NCBI GenBank assembly: GCA_947174705.1
Contig: CAMWKB010000008.1
Coordinates: forward strand, 1-52,490
Source of the DNA: an uncultured Lachnospiraceae bacterium
Lineage (GTDB): Bacteria; Bacillota; Clostridia; Lachnospirales; Lachnospiraceae
Direction of reading: 5' to 3'
Length of the DNA: 52,490 nucleotides
Of the stretch, positions 1-9,277 are shown piece after piece. The translations under genes were made by a program, and so were the position numbers. Every line of letters begins with the position of its first letter. The stretch's first letter is position 1. The notes under the pieces were generated by a model. That model did not search any database. It saw only the letters and a list, made by a program, of their open reading frames with translations, and had not been told where the DNA came from.

Positions 1-485
1 CAGAAAATAATAAAGTGACTGTAAAAGGTCCTAAGGGAACACTTGAGAGAGTGCTGCCTGCTGAGATGGAAATCAAGATAGAAGGCACAGAAATACTTGT
101 TTCAAGACCTAATGATTTAAAGAAAATGAAATCTTTACACGGTCTTACAAGAACATTGCTTAACAACATGGTTGTCGGTGTTACCGCAGGATATGAGAAG
201 AAACTTGAAGTTAACGGTGTTGGTTACAGAGCATCCAAATCCGGAAAAGTTTTAACTTTGAATTTAGGTTACTCTCATCCGGTAGAGATGACTGATCCTG
301 AAGGCATTGAAACTGTCATGGAAGGTCAGAACGTAATCATCGTTAAGGGTATTGATAAAGAAAAAGTTGGCCAATTCGCTGCTGAAATCAGAGATAAGAG
401 AAGACCGGAGCCTTATAAGGGCAAGGGTATTAAATATGCTGATGAAGTTATAAGACGTAAAGTTGGTAAGACTGGTAAGAAATAA
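1..485 (+). CDS. rplF: 50S ribosomal protein L6 (5' end outside window)
   Basis: Large-subunit protein L6, which binds 23S rRNA near the GTPase-associated centre. The reading frame is open to the left edge: residues ENNKVTVKG precede the first GTG at 15, as in the N-terminal region of L6, so that GTG is internal and the true start lies about 20 codons upstream of the window. The visible 160 residues contain the usual C-terminal run GKGIKYADE followed by basic residues. It is followed after 20 nt by rplR, the normal spc operon order. Product certain; only the 5' end is missing. Confidence 0.97.
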   Translation, partial: ENNKVTVKGPKGTLERVLPAEMEIKIEGTEILVSRPNDLKKMKSLHGLTRTLLNNMVVGVTAGYEKKLEVNGVGYRASKSGKVLTLNLGYSHPVEMTDPEGIETVMEGQNVIIVKGIDKEKVGQFAAEIRDKRRPEPYKGKGIKYADEVIRRKVGKTGKK

Positions 486-505
486 CAGATAAGGAGAGTA
501 TGAAA

Positions 506-874
506 ATGGTTAGTAAAGAATCAAGACAAAAAGTTCGTGTTAAGAAACACAGAAGAATGCGTAACCGTTTAAGTGGTACTGCGCAGAGACCACGTTTGGC
601 TGTGTTCAGAAGTAATAATCATATGTATGCTCAAATTATTGATGATACAGTTGGAAATACATTAGTATCAGCTTCTACACTTGAAAAAGATGTAAAAGCT
701 GAACTTGAGAAAACCAATAATGTTGATGCAGCAGCATATTTAGGAACAGTAATTGCTAAGAGAGCGGTTGAAAAAGGTATTAAAACGGTTGTATTTGATA
801 GAGGCGGCTTTATATACCATGGAAAAATTGCAGCATTAGCTGATGCAGCCAGAGAAGCTGGATTAGAATTCTAG
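506..874 (+). CDS. rplR: 50S ribosomal protein L18
   Basis: Large-subunit protein L18, a 5S rRNA-binding protein of the central protuberance. I place the start at ATG 506 (MVSKESRQ) rather than the in-frame ATG at 500: AGGAG at 492-496 is 9 nt from 506 but only 3 nt from 500, and MVSK is the usual L18 N-terminus. The protein has 122 residues, normal for the family, with the basic N-terminus and the C-terminal [20 protein letters not shown] core. It sits between rplF and rpsE in the spc operon. Confidence 0.96.
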   Translation: MVSKESRQKVRVKKHRRMRNRLSGTAQRPRLAVFRSNNHMYAQIIDDTVGNTLVSASTLEKDVKAELEKTNNVDAAAYLGTVIAKRAVEKGIKTVVFDRGGFIYHGKIAALADAAREAGLEF

Positions 875-892
875 GAAGGGAGAGAAAATCAC

Positions 893-1402
893 ATGAGACG
901 TACAATCATAGATCCCAGTCAGTTGGAATTGACTGAAAAAGTTGTAACTATAAAGCGTGTTACTAAGGTTGTAAAAGGTGGTCGTAACTTCCGTTTCACA
1001 GCTTTGGTAGTCGTAGGTGATGGTAACGGACACGTAGGTGCAGGCTTGGGAAAAGCAACTGAAATTCCGGAGGCTATTCGTAAGGGAAAAGAGGATGCAA
1101 TTAAGAATTTAGTATCTGTTGCCCTTGACCCTAATCACAGTATTACACATGATTTTATCGGAAAATTTGGTTCTGCTTCAGTATTGCTTAAGAGGGCTCC
1201 GGAAGGTACCGGTATTATAGCAGGTGGACCGGCTCGTGTTGTATGTGAGCTTGCGGGCATCTCTAATATCCGTACTAAATCTTTGGGTTCCAACAATAAA
1301 CAGAATGTCGTACTTGCTACGATTGCAGGATTAAGCCAGTTGAAAACTCCTGAAGAAGTTGCTAGGAACCGCGGAAAATCTGTAGAGGAAGTTATGTCTT
1401 AA
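893..1402 (+). CDS. rpsE: 30S ribosomal protein S5
   Basis: Small-subunit protein S5, involved in decoding fidelity and mRNA entry. It has 169 residues, normal length. The N-terminal double-stranded-RNA-binding fold shows [21 protein letters not shown] near residues 23-43, and the C-terminal part carries the [19 protein letters not shown] signature near residues 104-122. The ATG at 893 follows a GGGAG site 9 nt upstream. Part of the spc operon, 18 nt after rplR. Confidence 0.97.
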   Translation: MRRTIIDPSQLELTEKVVTIKRVTKVVKGGRNFRFTALVVVGDGNGHVGAGLGKATEIPEAIRKGKEDAIKNLVSVALDPNHSITHDFIGKFGSASVLLKRAPEGTGIIAGGPARVVCELAGISNIRTKSLGSNNKQNVVLATIAGLSQLKTPEEVARNRGKSVEEVMS

Positions 1403-1458
1403 TATATAATTTGAATTATTATATTGCTAGACATTGTTCTTAGGAAGGAGAAAAAAAG

Positions 1459-1653
1459 ATGGCAGCAAAGTCAGAAAAGAAATTAAAAATAACTTTGATT
1501 AAATCGACCATTGGTCAGGTTCCAAAGGCCAGAGCTACAATAGAAGCAATGGGACTTAGAAAAATAGGACAGACCGTTGAATTACCCGATAACGGAGCTA
1601 CAAAGGGGCAGATTCAGTGTGTAAGACATATGGTCAAAGTGGAAGAAGCATAA
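1459..1653 (+). CDS. rpmD: 50S ribosomal protein L30
   Basis: Large-subunit protein L30, a short 64-residue protein with the conserved I-K-S-x-I-G segment at residues 14-19, followed by [19 protein letters not shown]. The ATG at 1459 is preceded by AGGAAGGAG. The 56-nt gap after rpsE is longer than its neighbours but shows no clear promoter. It is bacterial-type L30, which is kept in Firmicutes and lost in some other phyla. The context between rpsE and rplO confirms it. Confidence 0.96.
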   Translation: MAAKSEKKLKITLIKSTIGQVPKARATIEAMGLRKIGQTVELPDNGATKGQIQCVRHMVKVEEA

Positions 1654-1678
1654 TAAAAACAGAAGGAGGTGCCAGAAA

Positions 1679-2119
1679 ATGGAATTATCTAATTTAAGAC
1701 CTGCAAGAGGTTCTAAACACAGTGATAATTTTAGAAGAGGTCGTGGACATGGTTCAGGAAACGGCAAGACTGCTGGTAAGGGACATAAGGGACAGAAAGC
1801 TCGTTCCGGTGCACCGAGAATAGGTTTCGAAGGTGGACAGATGCCATTATACAGACGTATTCCAAAGAGAGGCTTCAAGTGCAGGAACTCTAAAGAAATC
1901 GTAGCTATTAATTTAAGTGCATTGGAAGTATTCGACAACGGAACAACCGTTGATGTAGATACATTGATCGAAAAAGGAATCGTTAAGAATCCTCGTGATG
2001 GAGTAAAGATTCTTGGAAATGGAGAATTGACTAAGAAGCTCGATGTAAAAGTAAATGCATATAGTGCATCTGCTAAAGAAAAAATCGAGGCACTTGGCGG
2101 AACAGCAGAGGTGATGTAA
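1679..2119 (+). CDS. rplO: 50S ribosomal protein L15
   Basis: Large-subunit protein L15, a late assembly protein. The 146 residues show the glycine- and basic-rich N-terminal extension ([20 protein letters not shown], residues 19-38) typical of L15, then [27 protein letters not shown] lies 8 nt upstream of ATG 1679. Its TAA overlaps the ATG of secY by one base (TAATG at 2117-2121), indicating translational coupling to the translocase gene. Confidence 0.97.
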   Translation: MELSNLRPARGSKHSDNFRRGRGHGSGNGKTAGKGHKGQKARSGAPRIGFEGGQMPLYRRIPKRGFKCRNSKEIVAINLSALEVFDNGTTVDVDTLIEKGIVKNPRDGVKILGNGELTKKLDVKVNAYSASAKEKIEALGGTAEVM

Positions 2120-3435
2120 TGTTTACAACTCTAAAGAATGCATTTAAAATAAAAGAATTAAGAAAAAAGATATTTTTTACATTTGCAATGTTAGTTGTGA
2201 TTCGTCTTGGCTCACAGCTTCCGGTACCTGGTGTTAACAGGTCCTATTTTGCAAATTGGTTTGCGCAGCAGACCGGCGATGCATTTAACTTTTTTGATGC
2301 CTTTACGGGTGGTTCGTTTTTAAATATGTCTATTTTGGCATTGAATATTACACCATATATCACATCCTCAATTATTATGCAGCTGCTTACGATTGCAATT
2401 CCCAAATTAGAAGAAATGCAGCGTGACGGCGAGGATGGAAGAAAGAAAATTGCATCAATCACACGTTATGTAACAGTTGGACTTTCACTTATTGAATCAG
2501 CGGCTATGGCTATTGGCTTCGGTCGTCAGGGACTGTTACAGACTTATAATGTAGTCAATGTTATTACTGTAATTGCAGCTTTGACTGCAGGAAGCGCATT
2601 CCTTATGTGGGTCGGTGAAAGAATTACGGAAAACGGTGTGGGAAACGGTATTTCCATCGTCCTGACTATTAATATTCTTTCACGTATGCCTAATGACATT
2701 GCAACTTTGTTTGAACAGTTTGTTTTAGGCAGACCTATTGCAAGAGCTGTTGTGGCTGCTGTAATCATACTTGCAATTATTGTCGGAATGGTAGTGCTTG
2801 TCATTGTATTGAATGACGGCGTCAGGAAGATTCCGGTACAGTATGCTAAAAAGATACAGGGAAGAAAGACTGTAGGTGGTCAGACTTCCAGTATTCCGTT
2901 AAAGATTAATACTGCAGGTGTTATTCCTGTTATCTTTGCATCTTCATTGATGCAGCTTCCAATTATCGTTTGTTCACTGTTTAATGTTCAAAGTGGAACA
3001 GGCGTGTGGGCAGAAATTTTAAGAGGATTGAATTCAAGTTATTGGTGCAATCCTACTCAGCCGGTTTATTCAATCGGATTGGTGGTATATATTGTATTGG
3101 TTATTTTCTTTGCATACTTCTATACCTCAATTACTTTTAATCCGCTTGAAATCGCTGATAATATGAAGAAGCAGGGCGGTTTTATTCCTGGTATACGTCC
3201 GGGTAAGCCTACCAGCGATTATCTTACCAAAATACTGAATTACATCATCTTCATAGGTGCGGTAGGACTTACTATTGTATGTGTAGTTCCGTATTTCTTT
3301 AATGGTATATTCCATGCGAGTGTATCATTCGGTGGAACAAGCTTAATCATTATCGTGAGTGTTGTTTTAGAGACAATTAAGCAGATTGAATCTCAGATGA
3401 TGGTTCGTAATTATAAAGGCTTTTTAAATGACTAA
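2119..3435 (+). CDS. secY: Preprotein translocase subunit SecY
   Basis: Central channel subunit of the Sec translocon in the cytoplasmic membrane. It has 438 residues with about ten hydrophobic segments, the N-terminal signature RLGSQLPVPGVN (residues 30-41), LNITPYITSSIIMQLL in TM2, and the cytoplasmic loop containing RKIPVQYAKK near residue 237. The start overlaps the rplO stop. Cytoplasmic loops and the C-terminal RNYKGFLND tail are complete. Co-transcription with ribosomal genes is the standard spc arrangement. Confidence 0.97.
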   Translation: MFTTLKNAFKIKELRKKIFFTFAMLVVIRLGSQLPVPGVNRSYFANWFAQQTGDAFNFFDAFTGGSFLNMSILALNITPYITSSIIMQLLTIAIPKLEEMQRDGEDGRKKIASITRYVTVGLSLIESAAMAIGFGRQGLLQTYNVVNVITVIAALTAGSAFLMWVGERITENGVGNGISIVLTINILSRMPNDIATLFEQFVLGRPIARAVVAAVIILAIIVGMVVLVIVLNDGVRKIPVQYAKKIQGRKTVGGQTSSIPLKINTAGVIPVIFASSLMQLPIIVCSLFNVQSGTGVWAEILRGLNSSYWCNPTQPVYSIGLVVYIVLVIFFAYFYTSITFNPLEIADNMKKQGGFIPGIRPGKPTSDYLTKILNYIIFIGAVGLTIVCVVPYFFNGIFHASVSFGGTSLIIIVSVVLETIKQIESQMMVRNYKGFLND

Positions 3436-3443
3436 TATGAAGG

Positions 3444-3466
3444 AAGATGTCGTTTTGCGGCATCTT
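3444..3466 (+). terminator. Weak hairpin between secY and adk
   Basis: AAGATGTCG pairs with CGGCATCTT (one T-G wobble, loop ttttg). No clean T tract follows, so it is more likely a partial attenuator or mRNA-processing hairpin than a full stop; adk starts only 23 nt further on. Confidence 0.4.
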
Positions 3467-3488
3467 TCTCACATAAAGGAGATAAGTT

Positions 3489-4130
3489 ATGAAAATTATT
3501 ATGTTAGGTGCACCTGGAGCCGGAAAAGGAACACAGGCACAGATGATTGCAGATAAATATGAGATACCGCATATTTCGACAGGAGATATTTTTAGGGAAA
3601 ATGTAAAAAACGGTACGGAACTTGGTATGGAAGCCAAGAAATATATGGATCAGGGAGCGCTTGTTCCCGATGAACTTACAGTAAAGATCTTATTAGACAG
3701 AGTTGCTAAGGATGATTGCAAAAACGGTTATGTTTTAGACGGTTTTCCGAGAACTATTCCGCAGGCGGAAGTTTTGGACAACGCTCTTAATGAAATTGGC
3801 GAGAAGATTGATTACGCAATCAATGTGGATGTACCGGATGAAAATATAATCAGAAGAATGTCAGGAAGACGTGCTTGTCTTTCCTGCGGTGCAACATACC
3901 ATATTGAGCATGTTCCGCCCAAAAAAGAAGGCATTTGTGACAGATGTGGAAAAGAATTGGTACTTCGTGATGATGATAAGGAAGAAACGGTAAAGAACCG
4001 TCTGGATGTTTATCATAAGCAGACGCAGCCTCTTATAGATTTTTATACAAAGAAGGGCGTGCTTAAGACTGTTGACGGTACGGTAGATATGAAAGACGTA
4101 TTTGCTGCAATTACCGCAATATTATCATAA
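3489..4130 (+). CDS. adk: Adenylate kinase, zinc-binding LID type
   Basis: Converts ATP plus AMP to two ADP in the cytosol. It has 213 residues. The P-loop GAPGAGKGT is at residues 7-15, the AMP-binding segment STGDIFR at 30-36, and DGFPRT at 84-89. The LID carries four cysteines (C130, C133, C150, C153) in CxxC...CxxC order, the structural zinc form common in Gram-positives. RBS AAAGGAG precedes ATG 3489. The secY-adk-map order matches Bacillus and Clostridia. Confidence 0.97.
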   Translation: MKIIMLGAPGAGKGTQAQMIADKYEIPHISTGDIFRENVKNGTELGMEAKKYMDQGALVPDELTVKILLDRVAKDDCKNGYVLDGFPRTIPQAEVLDNALNEIGEKIDYAINVDVPDENIIRRMSGRRACLSCGATYHIEHVPPKKEGICDRCGKELVLRDDDKEETVKNRLDVYHKQTQPLIDFYTKKGVLKTVDGTVDMKDVFAAITAILS

Positions 4131-4149
4131 GAAGGTGTGGTTTAAAAAA

Positions 4150-4905
4150 ATGTCTGTTACAATTAAATCTGCCAGGGAAATAGAATTGATGCGTGAATCG
4201 GGCAGATTGCTTGCTATTGTGCATGATGAGCTTGGTAAAGCAATAAGGCCTGGAATCTCCACGAAGGATATTGATGAGCTGGGGGAAAAACTGATCAGAA
4301 GCTTTGGATGTGTTCCTAATTTTCTTAATTACCAGGGATATCCGGCTTCAATCTGCGTATCTGTCAATAATGAAGTTGTTCATGGCATACCCCGCAGAGA
4401 CCATATTTTGCAGGAGGGAGATATTGTAAGTCTGGATGCAGGACTTATATATAAAGGATATCATTCCGATGCTGCAAGGACACATGCGGTAGGTAAGATT
4501 AGTCCGGAAGCGGAAAAACTTATCAAGGTCACTAAGCAGAGCTTTTTTGAGGGAATTAAAATGGCAAAAGCAGGACAGCATCTTTTTGATATTTCCAATG
4601 CAATAGATGCCTATGTGACTTCTTTTGGCTACGGAATAGTAAGAGATCTGGTAGGTCATGGAATAGGAACAAAACTTCACGAAGAACCACAGATTCCGAA
4701 CTTTAGGCAGAGGCGAAGGGGCCCACGTTTAGAGGCGGGTATGACACTGGCAGTTGAACCGATGATAAATATGGGAACAGGAGATGTGGAATGGCTGGAT
4801 GATGACTGGACGGTTGTAACGGCCGACGGGGCATATTCGGCACATTATGAAAATACGATTCTTATTACGGACTCCGAACCGGAAATCCTGACGCTTGTTA
4901 AATAG
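4150..4905 (+). CDS. map: Type I methionine aminopeptidase
   Basis: Removes the initiator methionine from nascent proteins. The start is placed at ATG 4150 (MSVTIKSAREIELMRESG), preceded by GAAGGTG; a longer reading from 4102 would overlap adk out of frame and has no such site. The 251 residues show the pita-bread metal ligands: SLDAG and HSDAART (two Asp), LVGHGIG (His), VEPMINMG (Glu) and HYENTIL (Glu). Length and motifs fit type Ia enzymes. It lies between adk and the KOW protein. Confidence 0.95.
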   Translation: MSVTIKSAREIELMRESGRLLAIVHDELGKAIRPGISTKDIDELGEKLIRSFGCVPNFLNYQGYPASICVSVNNEVVHGIPRRDHILQEGDIVSLDAGLIYKGYHSDAARTHAVGKISPEAEKLIKVTKQSFFEGIKMAKAGQHLFDISNAIDAYVTSFGYGIVRDLVGHGIGTKLHEEPQIPNFRQRRRGPRLEAGMTLAVEPMINMGTGDVEWLDDDWTVVTADGAYSAHYENTILITDSEPEILTLVK

Positions 4906-4932
4906 CGTCAGGAATGATAAAGAGCAAGAGGT

Positions 4933-5202
4933 ATGGAAATGACAGGAATGTTAGCCACTTCTAAGGCAGGACATGACGTTGGTACGGTTTATGTCATAAT
5001 AAAAGAAGAAACTGAATATATATATTTAGTTGACGGCAAAATCAGGACATTGGAAAAGCCTAAGAAAAAGAATAAGAAGCATATTCAGATTATTAAAAAA
5101 TGTCCGGATAACGATTTGGCTGATATTATTAAGTCAGGAGACGCCGATGATATAGTAATTCGTAAATTCATTCAGAAATATAAGGCAGATATGAATAGTT
5201 AA
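4933..5202 (+). CDS. KOW-domain RNA-binding protein
   Basis: Small basic protein of 87-89 residues. The first 40 residues (SKAGHDVGTVYVIIKEE, then YLVDGKIR) form a KOW-like motif as in L14e-type proteins. It is then lysine-rich (PKKKNKKHIQIIKK) with an acidic helical tail. A gene of this kind regularly sits between map and infA in Clostridia, where it is annotated as a KOW-domain or L14-like protein; a ribosome-associated role is inferred from domain and location. Start is either ATG 4933 or ATG 4939; AGAGGT favours the second slightly. Confidence 0.8.
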   Translation: MEMTGMLATSKAGHDVGTVYVIIKEETEYIYLVDGKIRTLEKPKKKNKKHIQIIKKCPDNDLADIIKSGDADDIVIRKFIQKYKADMNS

Positions 5203-5214
5203 AGGAGGTATGAA

Positions 5215-5433
5215 ATGTCAAAAGCTGATGTAATTGAAATTGAAGGAACTGTAATTGAGAAATTACCAAATACTATGTTTCAGGTAGAACTGGAAAACGG
5301 GCATGTAGTATTGGCGCATATAAGCGGTAAACTTCGTCAGAATTTTATACGTATCTTACCGGGAGATAAGGTGACTTTGGAATTGTCTCCATACGACCTT
5401 TCCAAGGGAAGAATTATTTGGAGAGATAAATAA
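5215..5433 (+). CDS. infA: Translation initiation factor IF-1
   Basis: 72-residue S1/OB-fold protein that occupies the A site during initiation. It shows the family pattern [20 protein letters not shown] at the start and the [20 protein letters not shown] segment at the C-terminal half. RBS AAAGGAGGT at 5202-5210. The standard map-(KOW)-infA-rpmJ-rpsM context supports it fully. Confidence 0.97.
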   Translation: MSKADVIEIEGTVIEKLPNTMFQVELENGHVVLAHISGKLRQNFIRILPGDKVTLELSPYDLSKGRIIWRDK

Positions 5434-5477
5434 ACAAATTTGGTACACAAATTGGTAAATAAATTACCAAAAAATGC

Positions 5478-5506
5478 TTGAATAAAGGAAATATACGTGT
5501 TATAAT
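5478..5506 (+). promoter_or_regulatory. Internal sigma-A promoter before rpmJ
   Basis: TTGAAT at 5478-5483, 17-bp spacer, TATAAT at 5501-5506, 34 bp before rpmJ. Just upstream is an inverted repeat (TTGGTAA at 5452-5458, TTACCAA at 5464-5470) that could be an operator or a weak hairpin. This gives the rpmJ-rpsM-rpsK-rpsD-rpoA-rplQ genes their own start inside the superoperon. Confidence 0.7.
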
Positions 5507-5539
5507 GTAATTCGGTCTTTTTTGAAAGGAGGGTTTAAC

Positions 5540-5653
5540 ATGAAGGTTAGATCATCAGTAAAACCGATGTGCGAAAAGTGCAAAATCATTAAAAGAAAAG
5601 GCAAAATCAGAGTAATTTGTGAGAATCCAAAACATAAGCAGGTACAAGGTTAA
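5540..5653 (+). CDS. rpmJ: 50S ribosomal protein L36
   Basis: 37-residue L36, the smallest ribosomal protein. It reads [15 protein letters not shown], then a basic stretch, then [11 protein letters not shown]. The zinc-ribbon ligands C11, C14, C27 and H32 are all present, so this is the zinc-containing C+ form. RBS AAAGGAGGG ends 6 nt before ATG 5540. Position between infA and rpsM is canonical. Confidence 0.95.
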   Translation: MKVRSSVKPMCEKCKIIKRKGKIRVICENPKHKQVQG

Positions 5654-5913
5654 TCCCGATTTATTATCATATTAGAAGATATTGATAAAAGGGGTTCTTG
5701 TCCAACTAATTATGAGCGGCTGCAGTGTCATTTATACTTTGATGATACTGATTATAATATAGATGGAAGAGCCTACAGGTGATTACTTTTTGATACCAAA
5801 ATGTTTGGAAAGATCGGAAGATTTTGCTCCGATTGGGAAGGTTGAAAAATCTTCCTCAGTCAATTAGTAAAAGTGAGAGAACTTACTTTAAGTATGAAAT
5901 GGAGGAAATGTAA
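5654..5913 (+). other. Untranslated gap before rpsM, possible alpha-operon leader
   Basis: 260 bp with no convincing ORF. It holds a TATAAT-like box near 5755 without a good -35, and near-repeats of GGAAGATTTTGCTCCGATT type that could fold. In many bacteria S4 binds a leader before rpsM; I see no fold I can assign, so a regulatory leader here is only inferred from the unusual length of the gap. Confidence 0.3.
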
Positions 5914-6282
5914 ATGGCTCGTATTGCAGGTGTTGACTTACCCAGAGAGAAACGTGTAGAGATTGGTTTAACCTATATCTACGGGATTGGAAGAGTAAGT
6001 TCAAACAAAATTCTGAAAGCAGCAAATGTTAATCCTGACACTCGTGTCAGAGAATTAACCGATGATGAGGTTAAGAGACTTGCAGAGGTAATCGAAAAAG
6101 ATTACATGGTAGAAGGTGATTTGAGAAGAGAGATTGCCTTAAACATCAAGAGACTTCAGGAAATTGGATGCTACAGAGGAATCCGTCACAGGAAAGGACT
6201 TCCTGTTCGTGGTCAGAAAACTAAGACCAATGCAAGAACAAGAAAAGGTCCCAAGCGTACGGTTGCAAATAAGAAGAAATAA
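5914..6282 (+). CDS. rpsM: 30S ribosomal protein S13
   Basis: Small-subunit head protein contacting the P-site tRNA and 5S/L5 bridge. 122 residues: N-terminal [21 protein letters not shown], the helix-two-turn-helix [11 protein letters not shown], and the C-terminal signature [20 protein letters not shown] with a lysine-rich tail. Start ATG 5914 follows GGAGGAAATG. First gene of the alpha operon block. Confidence 0.97.
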   Translation: MARIAGVDLPREKRVEIGLTYIYGIGRVSSNKILKAANVNPDTRVRELTDDEVKRLAEVIEKDYMVEGDLRREIALNIKRLQEIGCYRGIRHRKGLPVRGQKTKTNARTRKGPKRTVANKKK

Positions 6283-6310
6283 TTATTAGGAGAAAGTAGG
6301 TTAGTTTATT

Positions 6311-6706
6311 ATGGCTAAGAAAGTTGCAAAAAAAGTAACAAAAAAGCGTGTAAAGAAAAACGTTGAACATGGACAGGCACATATTCAGTCTTCTTTTAAC
6401 AATACAATCGTTACCTTAACAGATAACGAAGGTAATGCTTTAAGCTGGGCAAGTGCAGGCGGTCTTGGTTTTAGAGGTTCAAGGAAATCTACTCCATATG
6501 CAGCACAGATGGCAGCAGAAACAGCTACCAAAGCTGCGTTGATTCATGGTTTAAAAACCGTTGATGTTATGGTAAAAGGACCTGGTTCAGGTCGTGAAGC
6601 GGCAATTCGTGCACTTCAGGCATGCGGACTTGAAGTTACAAGTATCCGCGACGTAACTCCGGTACCTCATAACGGATGCCGTCCGCCTAAGCGTCGCCGC
6701 GTATAA
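6311..6706 (+). CDS. rpsK: 30S ribosomal protein S11
   Basis: Small-subunit platform protein. 131 residues with a lysine-rich N-terminal extension ([17 protein letters not shown]), the core [15 protein letters not shown], and the C-terminal signature [19 protein letters not shown]. Length normal. It lies 28 nt after rpsM with RBS AGGAGAAAG upstream. Confidence 0.97.
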   Translation: MAKKVAKKVTKKRVKKNVEHGQAHIQSSFNNTIVTLTDNEGNALSWASAGGLGFRGSRKSTPYAAQMAAETATKAALIHGLKTVDVMVKGPGSGREAAIRALQACGLEVTSIRDVTPVPHNGCRPPKRRRV

Positions 6707-6798
6707 TAAAGACGAGCAAAAGAGTTGGATGAAAGTACCGTAGATTATGGTACTGTAAACAATAGGATGAGGTGAGACCTCAAAGAAAGGAGCCGGAT

Positions 6799-7392
6799 AT
6801 GGCAGTAAATAGAGTTCCTGTATTGAAAAGATGCAGATCCCTCGATTTAGATCCTACTTATTTAGGATATGATAAGAAGTCAAAAAGAACATCAGCAAGA
6901 GCTGGTAAAAAGATTAGTGAATATGGTCTTCAGTTGAGAGAAAAACAGAAAGCTAAATTTATCTATGGAGTACTTGAGAAACCCTTCAGAAACTATTATA
7001 AAAAGGCTGAGAGAATGAAAGGCATGACAGGTGAAAACCTGATGGTTATGCTTGAGAGCAGACTCGATAACGTAGTTTTCAGAATGGGTTTTGCAAGAAC
7101 AAGAAGAGAGGCAAGACAGGTTGTTGGACATAAACATTTTCTGGTAAACGGTAAGGCCGTTAATATCCCTTCTTACTTGGTAAAAGCCGGAGATGTAATT
7201 GAAGTAAGGGAAAAATCTAAGTCTTTACAGAGATATAAAGATATCCTCGAAGTAACAGGAGGAAGATTGGTTCCGGAGTGGCTGGATGTAGATCAGGAAG
7301 CAGCAAAGGCAACCGTAAAATATCTTCCTACAAGAGAGATGATTGACGTTCCTGTAGATGAAATGCTTATCGTCGAGTTGTATTCTAAATAA
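6799..7392 (+). CDS. rpsD: 30S ribosomal protein S4
   Basis: Primary 16S rRNA-binding protein. Start ATG 6799 ([19 protein letters not shown]) has AAAGGAG 8 nt upstream; an extension to 6772 has no site. 197 residues with the S4 RNA-binding domain [34 protein letters not shown] split over residues 90-125. The N-terminus has a single cysteine rather than the four-Cys zinc knuckle, so this is the C- (zinc-free) form. Between rpsK and rpoA, as expected. Confidence 0.95.
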   Translation: MAVNRVPVLKRCRSLDLDPTYLGYDKKSKRTSARAGKKISEYGLQLREKQKAKFIYGVLEKPFRNYYKKAERMKGMTGENLMVMLESRLDNVVFRMGFARTRREARQVVGHKHFLVNGKAVNIPSYLVKAGDVIEVREKSKSLQRYKDILEVTGGRLVPEWLDVDQEAAKATVKYLPTREMIDVPVDEMLIVELYSK

Positions 7393-7442
7393 TAAAATAG
7401 GATAAGCAGTTTTATTATTGTTCGTAAAGGAGGGTATTTGCA

Positions 7443-8402
7443 GTGTTTGATTTTGAAAGACCAAATATTGAAGTTGTAGAAATCTCTGAAGACAAAAAAT
7501 ACGGTAAATTTGTAGTAGAACCACTGGAAAGAGGTTATGGTATTACCCTTGGTAATTCTTTGAGGAGAATTATGCTTTCTTCTTTACCCGGCGCAGCTGT
7601 AAGCCAGGTGAAAATTGAAGGCGTTTTACATGAGTTCAGCTCCATTCCGGGCGTAAAAGAGGATGTTACTGAAATTATCATGAATATCAAGAGTCTTGCA
7701 ATCAGAAATACCAGCGAGACTAATGAGCCTAAGACCGCATATATTGAATATGAGGGTGAAGGAATTGTAAGGGCGTCCGATATTCAGGTTAATCAGGACA
7801 TTGAGATTTTAAATCCTGATTTGGTAATCGCTACTTTAAGCGGTAAAGATACTAAATTGTATATGGAATTGACTATCACAAAGGGAAGAGGATACGTAAG
7901 CTCTGACAAAAATAAGTCCGAAGATTTACCTATTGGCGTCATTGCAGTAGATTCTATTTATACACCTGTTGAGAGAGTTAATGTGACCGTAGAAAACACT
8001 CGTGTAGGTCAGATTACTGATTTTGACAAACTGACACTGGATGTTTATACTAATGGAACGCTTGTTCCTGACGAAGCGGTTAGTTTAGCTGCAAAAGTAC
8101 TTAGCGAACATTTAAGCCTTTTCATTGATTTATCTGAGAATGCCAAGACTGCAGAAGTTATGGTTGAAAAAGAAGATGATGAAAAAGAGAAAGTATTGGA
8201 AATGAGCATTGATGAACTTGAATTATCTGTTCGTTCCTATAATTGCTTAAAAAGAGCGGGTATCAATACTGTTGAGGAATTGACTAATAAAACTTCCGAG
8301 GATATGATGAAAGTCCGTAACTTAGGACGTAAGTCTTTGGAAGAGGTTTTAGCTAAACTCAAAGAGTTGGGGCTTCAGTTAAATCCAAGTGATGAAGCTT
8401 AA
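7443..8402 (+). CDS. rpoA: DNA-directed RNA polymerase subunit alpha
   Basis: Alpha subunit, the dimeric scaffold of RNA polymerase and the contact for UP elements and activators. GTG start at 7443 with AAAGGAGGG upstream. 319 residues: N-terminal assembly domain ([18 protein letters not shown] near 28-45) and the C-terminal helix-hairpin-helix domain from about residue 248 ([21 protein letters not shown], then [15 protein letters not shown]). Complete, and followed by rplQ. Confidence 0.97.
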   Translation: MFDFERPNIEVVEISEDKKYGKFVVEPLERGYGITLGNSLRRIMLSSLPGAAVSQVKIEGVLHEFSSIPGVKEDVTEIIMNIKSLAIRNTSETNEPKTAYIEYEGEGIVRASDIQVNQDIEILNPDLVIATLSGKDTKLYMELTITKGRGYVSSDKNKSEDLPIGVIAVDSIYTPVERVNVTVENTRVGQITDFDKLTLDVYTNGTLVPDEAVSLAAKVLSEHLSLFIDLSENAKTAEVMVEKEDDEKEKVLEMSIDELELSVRSYNCLKRAGINTVEELTNKTSEDMMKVRNLGRKSLEEVLAKLKELGLQLNPSDEA

Positions 8403-8466
8403 AATATAATTTGTGTTTGGCATTATATGCGGTAAGACCAAAGAGCGCGCAGGAAAGGAGCCTATT

Positions 8467-9003
8467 ATGGCAAAGTACAGAAAACTTGGAAGAAGATCAG
8501 ACCAGAGAAAAGCATTACTGAGAAATCAGGTAACTAATCTTCTGTATAACGGCAAAATCATTACAACAGAGGCAAGAGCTAAAGAAGTTCGTAAGGTAGT
8601 AGAACCTTTGATTGCAATGGCTGTAAAAGAAAGAGATAATTATGAAACCGTTAAGGTAAACGCAAAGGTTCCACGTAAGGATAAAGACGGTAAGAGAGTA
8701 AAAGAAGTTGTAGACGGCAAGAAAGTTACCGTATATGACACAGTGGAGAAGGAAATCAAGAAGGATATGCCTTCAAGACTTCATGTAAGAAGACAGATAT
8801 TGAGAGTTCTATATCCTGTAACTGAAGTTCCTGAGACCAATGCCGGCAAGAAGAGAGGAACCAAGCAGATTGACTTGGTTGCAAAACTTTTTGACGAGTA
8901 CGGACCGAAATATGCAAACCGTAACGGTGGTTATACAAGAATTATTAAGATTGGTCCTCGTAAGGGTGACGCAGCAATGGAAGTTGTACTTGAATTAGTA
9001 TAA
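8467..9003 (+). CDS. rplQ: 50S ribosomal protein L17, long form
   Basis: Large-subunit protein L17 at the tunnel exit. Start ATG 8467 ([20 protein letters not shown]) follows AAAGGAG; the upstream frame to 8413 is untranslated. At 178 residues it is about 50 longer than Bacillus or E. coli L17. The extra part is a lysine- and valine-rich insertion at about residues 60-105 ([20 protein letters not shown]), before the conserved [25 protein letters not shown] end. It is the last gene of the superoperon. Confidence 0.95.
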   Translation: MAKYRKLGRRSDQRKALLRNQVTNLLYNGKIITTEARAKEVRKVVEPLIAMAVKERDNYETVKVNAKVPRKDKDGKRVKEVVDGKKVTVYDTVEKEIKKDMPSRLHVRRQILRVLYPVTEVPETNAGKKRGTKQIDLVAKLFDEYGPKYANRNGGYTRIIKIGPRKGDAAMEVVLELV

Positions 9004-9053
9004 TTTGAATTGCGCAGATTAATTTAAATAGTATTATAAATGTATTTTATTAG

Positions 9054-9084
9054 CAGAGCATGTTTTAGAACATGCTCTGTTTTT
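9054..9084 (+). terminator. Rho-independent terminator of the ribosomal superoperon
   Basis: Perfect 11-bp stem CAGAGCATGTT / AACATGCTCTG with loop ttag, followed directly by five T. It lies 50 nt after the rplQ stop and separates the ribosomal genes from the blaI unit. Confidence 0.9.
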
Positions 9085-9158
9085 ATGTTATTCTGTGAAT
9101 TTATCTTTGAATGCAAAAATTGCTTTGTCGTTAAGAATGATTTAAATTTATTTTTTCC

Positions 9159-9209
9159 TTGACATATTATGTCTACAGATGTAAACTTAAATTGTCTACA
9201 AAAGTAGAC
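9159..9209 (+). promoter_or_regulatory. blaI promoter with two BlaI-type operators
   Basis: TTGACA at 9159-9164, 17-bp spacer, TAAACT at 9182-9187. Two palindromes flank the start point: GTCTAC-AGAT-GTAAAC at 9171-9186, covering the spacer and -10, and GTCTAC-AAAA-GTAGAC at 9194-9209, a perfect repeat over +1. The TACAnnTGTA-like core is the known BlaI/MecI operator type, so autoregulation of blaI-blaR is inferred. Confidence 0.8.
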
Positions 9210-9277
9210 GTGATAGAACAGCAATTACTAAGTGATGTTATCAAGTAAAGATGAGAAGGCAGAAGGAGAGAATAAGA

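Noticed and set aside
4102..4149. Extended start of map
   Set aside because: Extension overlaps adk and lacks a ribosome site; ATG 4150 is standard.
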